64,000 nucleotides of DNA from contig NZ_AP022577.1 in NCBI RefSeq assembly GCF_010730955.1, forward strand, positions 5,518,001 through 5,582,000. The letters are read 5' to 3'. A program made the position numbers and the translations under genes. The notes under the pieces were generated by a model. That model made no database searches and was not told the origin of the DNA. It worked only from the letters and a program-made list of their open reading frames with translations. Positions 51,263 to 59,589 of this stretch are shown piece after piece. Each line of letters starts with the position of its first letter. Positions within the stretch are counted from its first letter, which is position 1. The stretch comes from Mycolicibacterium aubagnense (GTDB lineage: Bacteria > Actinomycetota > Actinomycetes > Mycobacteriales > Mycobacteriaceae).

Positions 51263-52693
51263 CTATGGCGCCAGCGACGGCAGCGTCTTCACTCCGAATT
51301 CACGATGGAGCACGGTCCGGGCGGCGTAGAGACCGGCCATGCCGTGCACGCCGCCGTTCGGGGGAGTGGCGGCCGAGCAGAGATAGGCACCGGGAATCGG
51401 CGTGGCCCACGGATTCAGACGCAGCGTCGGCCCGGCGAGCGCCCGCCATGCGCTGTTGCCGCCACCGGTGATATCGCCGCCCGTCAGGTTCGCGTTGTGT
51501 TCGGCCAGCTGCGACGCAGGAACGCCACGGGTCGCGACGATGATGTCGCGGAACCCGGGGGCAAAGCGCTCCATGATTTCGATGACCGCTTCGGTCTGGT
51601 CGACCGGTGAGTCACGGGGCACGTGGACATAGCTCCAGAACGGTCGACGGCCATGGTCGTCGATCCGGGTCGGGTCGGCGATGTGTGGTGAGGCAGCGAG
51701 CACCATCGGCCACTCCGCGTGCCGTCCGCTCGCGATCTCGCGTTCCGCAAGAACCATCCGGGCCCGCTCACCACCGAGGTGGATCATGACCGTGCTGGCC
51801 AATCGTGAGTCACGCCAAGGGATTTCATCGGACAGTACGAAATCGACTTTCGCCACGCCGGGGTTGGTCCGCAGCCCTCGCAACCTCGCGGCGTAGCGCG
51901 TCGGTAGCCGGTCGCCGTAGATGTCCAACAACGCCTTGGCGGGCGTGTCGTAGAGGACCACTCCCTGCGGCGGTTCGGTGACCTCCTCGCCGACCACCAC
52001 TTCACCACCGTGGGCCAGCAAGTCGGCGATCAGTGCCTCAGGAATCGCTTGGCTGCCGCCGGTCGGCACCGGCCATCCCACCGAATGGGCCAGCACGGCC
52101 AGCATCATGCCCAGGCCCGAGGACGTCATCGAAGGCATCTGCGAGATCGTGTGCGCGGCAACGCCGGTGAACAACGCGCGGGCGTCCTCGCCACGGAGCA
52201 GCCCCCATGCCGGACTGCCCTGCGTCACCATCCGCAGCGCGAGCCGGGCCGAGGTCACCAGGTCGGGCGGCAATGATCTCTTGTCGCCGAGCACGAACGC
52301 GGCGGCAGCCTCGCTTCGTTGCACCATCGGTCCCAACAGCCAGCGCCACGACGCCCCATCAGCCAGCTCGGCGCAGGTGCGCTCGAAATCGCGGTAGGCC
52401 AGCGCGGCGGGACGCCCTGGCAATGGGTTGGCATAGGAAACCTCCGGCACGTTCAACGTGATGCGGTCCGCGAGGCCGAAATCACGGAAGAACGGTGAGG
52501 CGAACGCCAGTGGATGCACCGCCGCGCAGACGTCGTGCAAAATGCCTGGATATTCGGGATCGGGGGCGCTGCGGGCGCCGCCGCCGGGGGTCGGCTGGCC
52601 TTCGATGACGCGGACCGACAGCCCTGCTCGGGCGCAGACGACGGCCGCCGCCAGTCCGTTGGGTCCACTGCCGACGACGGTGACGTCCACCAC
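51263..52693 (-). CDS. FAD-dependent phytoene-desaturase-like oxidoreductase
   Basis: This 476-residue oxidoreductase begins with the FAD dinucleotide fold VVGSGPNGLAAAVVCARAG. The C-terminal FAD contact is AYLCSAATPPNGGVHGMAG. Overall it resembles phytoene dehydrogenase/carotenoid isomerase-like proteins and corresponds by position to a dehydrogenase next to serA in M. tuberculosis. The substrate is unknown. The start is probably GTG 52693 (or the next GTG), immediately before the FAD fold. The open frame continues to 53275 inside serA and is rejected. wrbA follows after 14 bases. Confidence 0.85.
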   Translation of the reverse strand: MVDVTVVGSGPNGLAAAVVCARAGLSVRVIEGQPTPGGGARSAPDPEYPGILHDVCAAVHPLAFASPFFRDFGLADRITLNVPEVSYANPLPGRPAALAYRDFERTCAELADGASWRWLLGPMVQRSEAAAAFVLGDKRSLPPDLVTSARLALRMVTQGSPAWGLLRGEDARALFTGVAAHTISQMPSMTSSGLGMMLAVLAHSVGWPVPTGGSQAIPEALIADLLAHGGEVVVGEEVTEPPQGVVLYDTPAKALLDIYGDRLPTRYAARLRGLRTNPGVAKVDFVLSDEIPWRDSRLASTVMIHLGGERARMVLAEREIASGRHAEWPMVLAASPHIADPTRIDDHGRRPFWSYVHVPRDSPVDQTEAVIEIMERFAPGFRDIIVATRGVPASQLAEHNANLTGGDITGGGNSAWRALAGPTLRLNPWATPIPGAYLCSAATPPNGGVHGMAGLYAARTVLHREFGVKTLPSLAP

Positions 52694-52777
52694 TTGATGG
52701 TAGTGACGCGTGGTGACAACCCAGATCAAGGCAACCGCGATTGGAAGCACAGCCATGCGGACCACTAGTCTGTGCGC

Positions 52778-54364
52778 GTGAGCCTTCCTGTCGTACTCAT
52801 CGCTGACAAACTCGCCGAATCGACCGTCGCCGCCCTCGGTGACCAGGTAGAGGTCCGTTGGGTCGACGGCCCCAACCGCGCCGAACTGCTGGCCGCCGTG
52901 CCGGACGCCGACGCGCTGCTGGTGCGCTCGGCCACCACGGTGGACGCCGAGGTGCTGGCTGCAGCGCCCAAGCTCAAGATCGTCGCCCGCGCCGGCGTGG
53001 GCCTGGACAACGTCGACGTCGACGCCGCCACCGCGCGTGGCGTGCTGGTCGTCAACGCCCCGACCTCCAACATCCACAGCGCCGCTGAGCACGCCCTGGC
53101 GCTGCTGCTGTCGGCGGCTCGCCAGATTCCGGCCGCCGACGCCACGCTGCGCGAGCACACCTGGAAGCGTTCGAAGTTCTCCGGTACCGAGATCTTCGGC
53201 AAGACCGTCGGCGTCGTGGGGATGGGCCGCATCGGCCAGCTCGTCGCGCAGCGCCTCGCCGCGTTCGGCGCGCACATCGTCGCCTACGACCCCTACGTCT
53301 CGCAGGCCCGTGCCGCCCAGCTGGGCATCGAGCTACTGACCCTCGATGAGCTTTTGGGCCGCGCTGATTTCATCTCGGTGCACCTGCCCAAGACCAAGGA
53401 AACCGCCGGCCTGATCAACAAGGACGCGCTGGCCAAGACCAAGCCGGGCGTCATCATCGTCAACGCGGCCCGCGGTGGCCTGATCGACGAGCAGGCCCTG
53501 GCCGACGCGATCACCAGCGGCCACGTGCGTGGCGCGGGCCTCGACGTGTTCGCCACCGAGCCCTGCACCGACAGCCCGCTGTTCGAGCTGCCGCAGGTCG
53601 TCGTCACCCCGCACCTGGGCGCCTCCACCGAAGAGGCCCAGGACCGTGCCGGCACCGACGTTGCCGCGAGCGTGAAGCTGGCGCTGGCCGGCGAGTTCGT
53701 GCCGGACGCCGTCAACGTCGGCGGCGGTGTCGTCGGCGAAGAGGTCGCGCCGTGGCTCGACCTGGTGCGCAAGCTGGGTCTGCTGGTCGGTGCCCTGGCG
53801 CCGGCGCTGCCGGCTTCGCTGAACGTGGAGGTGCTCGGCGAGCTGGCGTCGGAAGACGTTGAGATTCTGAAGCTTTCGGCAATGCGCGGCCTGTTCTCGG
53901 CCGTCATCGAGGACCAGGTGACGTTCGTCAACGCCCCGGCGCTGGCCGCCGAGCGTGGCGTCGAAGCCAACCTCAGCACCGAGACCGAGAGCCCCAACCA
54001 CCGCAGCGTCGTCGACGTGCGCGCGGTTCTGGCAGATGGCTCGGTTGTCAACGTGTCGGGCACCTTGAGCGGCCCGCAGCTGGTCGAGAAGATCGTCCAA
54101 ATCAACGGCCGCAACCTGGATCTGCGCGCCCAGGGCGTCAACCTGATCCTCAACTACGGTGACCAGCCGGGTGCCCTGGGCAAGATCGGCACCCTCCTCG
54201 GTGGCGCCGACGTCAACATCCTGGCCGCGCAGATGTCGCAGGACTCTGACGGTTCCGGAGCGACGGTCATGCTGCGCCTGGACCGCGAGGTGCCGGCCGA
54301 CGTGCTCAGCGCGATCGGCGACGCCGTCGGCGCGACCACGCTGGAACTGGTGGACCTGTCGTGA
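52778..54364 (+). CDS. serA: D-3-phosphoglycerate dehydrogenase SerA
   Basis: SerA makes 3-phosphohydroxypyruvate, the first step of serine synthesis. The 528-residue length equals the long mycobacterial form. NAD fold: [14 protein letters not shown]. Catalytic Arg in NAARGGLID, Glu in ATEPCTDS, His in TPHLGAS. An ASB domain and a C-terminal ACT domain ([18 protein letters not shown]) give serine feedback. GTG 52778 matches the known N-terminus [13 protein letters not shown] and lies 6 bases after TAGTCT (52766-52771), so the message is probably leaderless; a GTG two codons upstream is rejected. The stop overlaps leuB. Confidence 0.96.
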   Translation: MSLPVVLIADKLAESTVAALGDQVEVRWVDGPNRAELLAAVPDADALLVRSATTVDAEVLAAAPKLKIVARAGVGLDNVDVDAATARGVLVVNAPTSNIHSAAEHALALLLSAARQIPAADATLREHTWKRSKFSGTEIFGKTVGVVGMGRIGQLVAQRLAAFGAHIVAYDPYVSQARAAQLGIELLTLDELLGRADFISVHLPKTKETAGLINKDALAKTKPGVIIVNAARGGLIDEQALADAITSGHVRGAGLDVFATEPCTDSPLFELPQVVVTPHLGASTEEAQDRAGTDVAASVKLALAGEFVPDAVNVGGGVVGEEVAPWLDLVRKLGLLVGALAPALPASLNVEVLGELASEDVEILKLSAMRGLFSAVIEDQVTFVNAPALAAERGVEANLSTETESPNHRSVVDVRAVLADGSVVNVSGTLSGPQLVEKIVQINGRNLDLRAQGVNLILNYGDQPGALGKIGTLLGGADVNILAAQMSQDSDGSGATVMLRLDREVPADVLSAIGDAVGATTLELVDLS

Positions 54365-55371
54365 AGCTCGCCGTCATCGCCGGTGACGGCATCGGCCCCG
54401 AGGTCATCGGTGAGGCGCTGAAGGTTCTCGACGTCGTGCTGCCGGGTGTCGAGCGCACCGAGTACAACGTGGGCGCCAAGCGCTACCACGAGACCGGGGA
54501 GACCCTGCCCGAGGGCATGGTCGACGAGCTCAAGACGCACGACGCAATCCTGTTGGGCGCCATCGGCGATCCTTCGGTACCCAGCGGCGTGCTCGAGCGC
54601 GGCCTGTTGCTGACCATGCGGTTCGCCCTGGATCACCATGTGAACCTGCGGCCGTCGCGGCTGTTCGCGGGCGTCGACAGCCCGCTGGCCGGCAACCCGG
54701 ACATCGACTTCGTCGTCGTGCGCGAAGGCACCGAGGGGCCGTACACCGGCACCGGTGGCGCCATCCGCGTCGGCACCCCGCACGAGGTGGCGACCGAGGT
54801 GTCCACCAACACGCGGTTCGGCGTCGAGCGCGTCGTGCGCTACGCCTTTGAAAAGGCCCGCGCCCGGCGCAAGCACCTCACCCTGGTGCACAAGAACAAC
54901 GTGCTGGCCTACGCCGGTTCGCTGTGGAAGCGCACGGTCGACGAGATCGCCACCGAGTACCCGGACGTCGAGACCGCATACCAGCACGTCGACGCTGCGA
55001 CCATTCATATGGTGACCGCTCCTGAGCGGTTTGATGTGATCGTCACCGACAACCTGTTCGGCGACATCATCACCGACCTGGCCGCGGCGGTTTCCGGCGG
55101 CATCGGCCTGGCGGCGTCGGGCAACATCGATGCGACGGGCACCAACCCGTCGATGTTCGAGCCGGTACACGGCAGCGCGCCCGATATCGCCGGCAAGGGC
55201 CTGGCCGACCCGACCGCCGCCATCATGAGCGTGGCGCTGTTGCTGACTCACCTCGGTGAGACCGAAGCCGCGGCCCGGGTGGACAAGGCCGTGGCCGAGC
55301 ACCTTTCGACACGTGGCGATGCCAAGCTTTCGACGTCGGAGACCGGCGAGCGGATCCGTAGCTACCTGTAA
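54361..55371 (+). CDS. leuB: 3-isopropylmalate dehydrogenase LeuB
   Basis: LeuB oxidises and decarboxylates 3-isopropylmalate in leucine synthesis. The 336-residue protein has [16 protein letters not shown], the substrate loop [26 protein letters not shown] and the metal/NAD region [23 protein letters not shown]. The GTG start overlaps the serA stop by 4 bases, which couples serine and leucine enzymes. A small membrane protein gene starts 13 bases downstream. Confidence 0.96.
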   Translation: MKLAVIAGDGIGPEVIGEALKVLDVVLPGVERTEYNVGAKRYHETGETLPEGMVDELKTHDAILLGAIGDPSVPSGVLERGLLLTMRFALDHHVNLRPSRLFAGVDSPLAGNPDIDFVVVREGTEGPYTGTGGAIRVGTPHEVATEVSTNTRFGVERVVRYAFEKARARRKHLTLVHKNNVLAYAGSLWKRTVDEIATEYPDVETAYQHVDAATIHMVTAPERFDVIVTDNLFGDIITDLAAAVSGGIGLAASGNIDATGTNPSMFEPVHGSAPDIAGKGLADPTAAIMSVALLLTHLGETEAAARVDKAVAEHLSTRGDAKLSTSETGERIRSYL

Positions 55372-55384
55372 TGCTGTGAACGGC

Positions 55385-55972
55385 ATGAACGGCCTTGCCA
55401 CCCTCACCAGGCAGTGCTGGCTGTTCGCCGTCGGGTCGTCGTTCTTCGCGCTGGCCACGGTCCCCGGGTTCCCCTCGGTGGCCGGGGCCGGTGTGACGAA
55501 TGTGCTGTGCTTCATCGGGTCGTGGTTCTTCACCACCGCCGCCTTGATGCAGTATGTGCTGGCCTCGCCGGGAATTCAATGGTGGTCGGCGGCAATCCAA
55601 TTCATGGGCACCGTCCTGTTCAACGTGAGCACGGGCGCGGCGGTGTGGGCGCATGCTGTCCTCGCCGAGCGGCGCTACGTGTGGGCCCCCGACGCCGCCG
55701 GGTCGTTGGCCTTCCTGCTCAGTGGTCTGCTGGCGGTCATGGTGGTCGGCCTGTGGTCGCCGAAATCCGTTGACTGGCAGGCATCGTGGATCAACATGAT
55801 GGGCTGCGTCGCGTTCCAGGTCTCGGCGCTGGCGGCATTCGTCCGCAGGACCGGAGTGACGGTCGACGAGTGGCTGGCCAACTTCGGGACGTTCGTCGGG
55901 GCATTGTGCTTCCTGGTGGCCGCCCTGTTGGTGCGGCCCAAGGGCAACCCGCAAGAATCCCGTTTGGCGTAG
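55385..55972 (+). CDS. Multi-pass membrane protein, YrhK-like
   Basis: This 195-residue protein has about six hydrophobic spans in two similar halves (FAVGSSFFALATVPGFPSVAG, CFIGSWFFTTAALMQYVLAS; then SLAFLLSGLLAVMVVGLW, NFGTFVGALCFLVAALLV). The GSxxF...IGSxxFT pattern resembles YrhK-like domains. No function is established. ATG 55385 follows leuB closely, so it may be cotranscribed; GTG 55376 is a possible longer start. Confidence 0.75.
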   Translation: MNGLATLTRQCWLFAVGSSFFALATVPGFPSVAGAGVTNVLCFIGSWFFTTAALMQYVLASPGIQWWSAAIQFMGTVLFNVSTGAAVWAHAVLAERRYVWAPDAAGSLAFLLSGLLAVMVVGLWSPKSVDWQASWINMMGCVAFQVSALAAFVRRTGVTVDEWLANFGTFVGALCFLVAALLVRPKGNPQESRLA

Positions 55973-56000
55973 CACGCCGATACATGATTGGCTGGGATAC

Positions 56001-56882
56001 GTGGGGGTACAGCTGAACCGACGGGATTTCATCGTCGGGTTGGCCGCGACGGGTGTACTGGCCGGGTGCCGGCCCGCCAAGTCGGAAGAGCCAACCAGCT
56101 TTGAAGATCTGGAAGACCGCTATCAGGCGTTAATCGGCGTCTATGCAGTGGATTTGGAATCATCGGCGACGGTCGAGCACCGCGCCGACGAGCGGTTCGC
56201 GATCTGCTCGACGTTCAAAGCGTATGCGGCGGCCCGTATCTTGCAGATGGCCAAGACCGGTCACGCGAATCTCGATGCCATGGTGCCCATCACCGCGGCA
56301 GATATCGTGGTCAACTCGCCGGTGCTGAGTCCGGCGGTGGGTGCGCGGATGGCGCTGCGGGACATCTGCGCCGCGGCCCTGACCCAGAGCGACAACGCAG
56401 CGGGAAACATCATGCTGCGCACCATCGGTGGGCCGTCCGCCGTCACCGATTTCGCCCGTTCGATCGGGGACTCGCAGACGCGGCTGGATCGCTGGGAACC
56501 GGACCTCAACGACGCGGCGCCCGGCGATCTGCGGGACACCACGACGCCGCGGGCCCTCTGCGGCGGGTACCGCGCCATCCTCGTCGGCGACGCACTGCCC
56601 GGGGCGAGCCAATATCAGCTGCAGCGGTGGATGTCCGAGACCACCACGTCGACCCGGCGCTTTCGCGCAGGTCTGCCGGCGGAGTGGACCAGCGCGGACA
56701 AGACCGGCAGCGGGGATTACGGTTCGACCAACGACGCCGGCATGCTCATCGGCCCCAAACATGAGCGGGTCATGCTCACGGTTCTGATCCGGACGCGCAC
56801 CCTGCGACGGGACGCCGGGCCGTTCAACGAGGCGGTGGCGGAGAGCGTGCGATCCGTGCTGGCGCGCCTCGGCCACAGCTAG
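56001..56882 (+). CDS. Class A beta-lactamase with Tat signal and lipobox
   Basis: The 293-residue protein has every class A catalytic motif, and by chance the residue numbers equal the standard Ambler numbers: S70-T-F-K73, S130-D-N132, E166-P-D-L-N170 and K234-T-G236. It should hydrolyse penicillins and some cephalosporins by acylation of S70. The N-terminus NRRDFIVGLAATGVLAGC combines a twin-arginine signal and a lipobox (Cys23), so it is predicted to be exported folded and lipid-anchored. The start is GTG 56001. A lipoprotein gene starts 9 bases downstream. The window's tatA and tatC would serve export. Confidence 0.92.
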   Translation: MGVQLNRRDFIVGLAATGVLAGCRPAKSEEPTSFEDLEDRYQALIGVYAVDLESSATVEHRADERFAICSTFKAYAAARILQMAKTGHANLDAMVPITAADIVVNSPVLSPAVGARMALRDICAAALTQSDNAAGNIMLRTIGGPSAVTDFARSIGDSQTRLDRWEPDLNDAAPGDLRDTTTPRALCGGYRAILVGDALPGASQYQLQRWMSETTTSTRRFRAGLPAEWTSADKTGSGDYGSTNDAGMLIGPKHERVMLTVLIRTRTLRRDAGPFNEAVAESVRSVLARLGHS

Positions 56883-56891
56883 GGTTGGATC

Positions 56892-58166
56892 GTGGGGATC
56901 CGGAAGCTGGCGCTCGTGGTGGCGACCTGCTTGTGTGCCGTGACGGCGTGTTCGACGACCACCACAGGCACGGCGCGGTTCGGAGGTTCACTGAGCGACC
57001 CAGAACCCGACGTCAGCCAGCTGCGGACCGGTAACTACCAGATCAAGCCGAGCACGCCGTTCTTCAGCGCCGGGGATGACCCCATCACTCAGTCGCTGGT
57101 CGAGTCGATCCGGTTGGCCGAATTCGTCGTCGGGCCTTGGGAAGTCGACTCGAGTGTCAGCACCCCGGTGCCGCTGAGTACGCACAGCATCACGCCGACG
57201 TTCGGCGCCGAGCTGGTTCTCGGCGGATCTGATGGGCACGTCATGCAGGGCATAGTGCAGGCACACAACCTCGTCGCGGGTTTCGGGTCGGCACGGGTGG
57301 CCATGAATGCCGGCACCGCCGATCTGGATCTGACCAACGCGGTGATGATGTTTCCGGATGCCGGGCAGGCCGCCGCGGCGGCCGCTGAGTTCGTCGCGCA
57401 GATCGGTCCGGTGGTCGCCGGCGGTCTGCCCACCTATCCCGTCGAATTGTCGCTCGGCGGCCATCCGGTACCTGCTGTCGGCTGGGATGTCGGTACCAAG
57501 TCCGTCGTCGTTTCGTTTGTTCCGCACGGCCGTTACGTGCTGTTCCAAGACGTTTGGGCCAAGGGCACGGCCTCCAGTCGGCCTCAGGTGAGGGCCAAGC
57601 TGCTGGCCGGCGATCTGTTGGGCAGGCAGACGCCTCTGATCGACGGATTCGTCCCGACCGAACCGGCGAAACTCGCTGGCTTGGCCAAGGATCCGAGCAA
57701 TGACCAACTGCTGTCCAAAACGCTGACGACGCCCGATCGTCAGCAAGGCGTCATGATCGGGACCTGGCGACCCAATGCCTGGTTGCACTTCGAGACCGAC
57801 CCCGTCACGGCCGGCGCTCAGTTCCAGCAGGCCGGCGTGCAGTGGGTCACCCAGCGTTGGGGTCGGGTGTACCAAGCACCGAATGCCCAATCTGCAGCGA
57901 ACTTACTGGATTCCATGACACGCGCGATCTCCAACGAACCGAACGTGACGCTTTCCGGGGCGGTGCCGGGATTCCCCGGCGCCCGGTGCTTCGAGCGGAC
58001 GAGTGACTACGCGGAGCCGGATACCACTGTGACATTCCGCATCCTCAGCTGGCACTTCAGCTGCCTCGCACGTACCGACAAGTTCGTGTTCCAGGTCTTT
58101 GCCGACGATGAAACCACTGTGAACCAACAGATTTCAGCGCAATACCGGGTGCTCTCCGGGAAGTAG
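56892..58166 (+). CDS. Mycobacterial lipoprotein (DUF7373-like)
   Basis: This 424-residue protein starts with GTG and a lipobox signal (LALVVATCLCAVTAC, Cys20). Mature sequence is soluble, with repeated patterns such as GFGSARVAMNAGTADLDLTNA and MMFPDAGQAAAAAAEF. A C-terminal Cys pair (GARCFERT and HFSCLAR) may form a disulfide. It resembles a large family of mycobacterial lipoproteins of unknown role. Spacing of 9 bases places it in an operon with the beta-lactamase, so an envelope function is likely. Confidence 0.8.
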   Translation: MGIRKLALVVATCLCAVTACSTTTTGTARFGGSLSDPEPDVSQLRTGNYQIKPSTPFFSAGDDPITQSLVESIRLAEFVVGPWEVDSSVSTPVPLSTHSITPTFGAELVLGGSDGHVMQGIVQAHNLVAGFGSARVAMNAGTADLDLTNAVMMFPDAGQAAAAAAEFVAQIGPVVAGGLPTYPVELSLGGHPVPAVGWDVGTKSVVVSFVPHGRYVLFQDVWAKGTASSRPQVRAKLLAGDLLGRQTPLIDGFVPTEPAKLAGLAKDPSNDQLLSKTLTTPDRQQGVMIGTWRPNAWLHFETDPVTAGAQFQQAGVQWVTQRWGRVYQAPNAQSAANLLDSMTRAISNEPNVTLSGAVPGFPGARCFERTSDYAEPDTTVTFRILSWHFSCLARTDKFVFQVFADDETTVNQQISAQYRVLSGK

Positions 58167-58245
58167 CCCGACTGCCCCGATGAGTTTGGCGGCGGTCGGT
58201 GGCCTATCTCACCGACAGGCACGGTCGACTCGTCAGGAGCTGGAA

Positions 58246-58680
58246 ATGGGCCAGATTCGCCTCGCCTTGTTCGCCACCCTCGATCTCGTCGGGCAGGCCC
58301 CGGGCGGACCCGGTGAAGACCCCGACGGTGGATTTCCGTTCGAGGGCTGGCAGGCTCCGCTGATCGACGAGGCGTCGGGGGAGCAGGTCGGCGCGGACCT
58401 GGCGACCGAGGTGCGGCAGCTCCGGCAGCGGCACGAGCACATCAAAGTGGTCGGCAGTCTGAACTTCGTACAGACCCTGTTGCGCGAAAAACTGTTTGAT
58501 CGGATGGATCTTTGGGTGCATCCTGTTGTGCTGGGGGTCGGCAAAAAGTGTTCGACGGGGGCGCGGTGCCGTCCAACCTGACGCTGCTCGCGCCGCCGGT
58601 GTCCAGCCCGGCGGGCATTGTGCATCTGCAGTACGGGTTGGCAGCAGGTGTGCCGACGACGGGGGAACATGAGCGCGCGG
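58246..58680 (+). pseudogene. Decayed dihydrofolate reductase/RibD-C family gene
   Basis: The N-terminal part (GQIRLALFATLDLVGQAP, GGFPFEGWQAPLIDE) and the C-terminal part (IKVVGSLNFVQTLLREKLFD, LWVHPVVLGVGKK) belong to the DHFR/RibD-C family. About 70 middle residues appear missing, joined in frame near 58385-58400. One G is lost after the A-run at 58543-58547, so the true ending (VFDGGAVPSNLTLLAPP...) continues in another frame. AGGAG precedes ATG 58246. The remnant is unlikely to be functional. The next gene starts inside its tail. Confidence 0.75.
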
Positions 58681-59004
58681 GATCGGGGGGGACGTTTGAC
58701 AGATACGGACTGGACTCGCGGTGTGCTCGCCGGCGCGGTCCTCGGAGGTATCGGCTGGGGGCTGCTCGCCGTCGACGCGGTGAGCGTGTCGAACGATGAC
58801 GTGTATATGGGCGCGGGTGGTGGAATGAACTTACCTGTCGCGGTTGGTATTTCATTGCTATGTCTGGTGGTTGCCGGGGTACTGCCCCGTACGCGGGTGT
58901 CGCGCACGGTGGCCGTCGCGCTGGTTGTCGCACCCGTAAGCGGTTGGTTCGTGATCGGGCTGCTGTCCTTGCAGGCCCTTGCGATGGGGTCGACATGGCG
59001 GTGA
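58669..59004 (+). CDS. Small three-helix membrane protein
   Basis: This 111-residue protein is not recognised. It has three hydrophobic spans (VLAGAVLGGIGWGLLAVDAV, LPVAVGISLLCLVVAGVLP, VAVALVVAPVSGWFVIGLLS). ATG 58669 follows GGGGG; TTG 58696 (MTDTDWTRG) after a G-run is an alternative start. It overlaps the tail of the decayed DHFR-family gene and is followed 33 bases later by another small membrane protein, so the two probably form a pair. Confidence 0.6.
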   Translation: MSARDRGGRLTDTDWTRGVLAGAVLGGIGWGLLAVDAVSVSNDDVYMGAGGGMNLPVAVGISLLCLVVAGVLPRTRVSRTVAVALVVAPVSGWFVIGLLSLQALAMGSTWR

Positions 59005-59037
59005 GCGGGGGCTGGACGACAACCGGAGGGGGTGCGC

Positions 59038-59322
59038 ATGTCCTTCGAGCATGAGAGCTTGCTCGATCCACTCACCGAGCGGACGGTCGATCCGCGGTAT
59101 CTGGTCGGTGGTTATGTCCTCGGGTTGGTCGCGACCTCGCTCGCGCCCCTGATGTTCTACTGGCTCTTCGCGCCGGCCGGCGCGCTGCTTGTCGCTGCGG
59201 TAGCGGTTGTGGTCGCGACGGCGCGACCACGATTTGACGACGCCGCATGCGGCGCATTCTTCGCAGCGGTGTTCGGTGCGGTGGCGATATTCGTGTTGTC
59301 GTTCGTCGTCGCTCAGCGCTGA
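59038..59322 (+). CDS. Small membrane protein of unknown function
   Basis: This 94-residue protein has three hydrophobic spans after a polar N-terminus (MSFEHESLLDPLTERTVDPR). GGAGGGGG lies 5 bases before ATG 59038. No family is recognised. It probably shares a transcript with the three-helix protein upstream. The 267 bases to the next gene show nothing I recognise except AT-rich stretches near 59465-59480. Confidence 0.6.
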   Translation: MSFEHESLLDPLTERTVDPRYLVGGYVLGLVATSLAPLMFYWLFAPAGALLVAAVAVVVATARPRFDDAACGAFFAAVFGAVAIFVLSFVVAQR

Positions 59323-59589
59323 CTGACGCCGGCGGTCGGACGCGTGTGACGGGAGTGTCGAAAGCGACTGGGCGCCACCGGTTTCTGTGCGTCGCTATGT
59401 ACGCGCTATGGGTTGATGAGAATCCCGTTCAGGCACTGGCGAGTGCTCCGAGGCTGCGTAGCCTTTAGTTGTGCTTAGTAGTTCTGGTTGGCCTGAAAGC
59501 CGGTCGGGACCAACGGGCACTTGTATCCGAAATCGCGCGGGTCGGGAGCGACGCGACGACGGCCACCGGTCGTAGTTGAGGAGGTCGAC

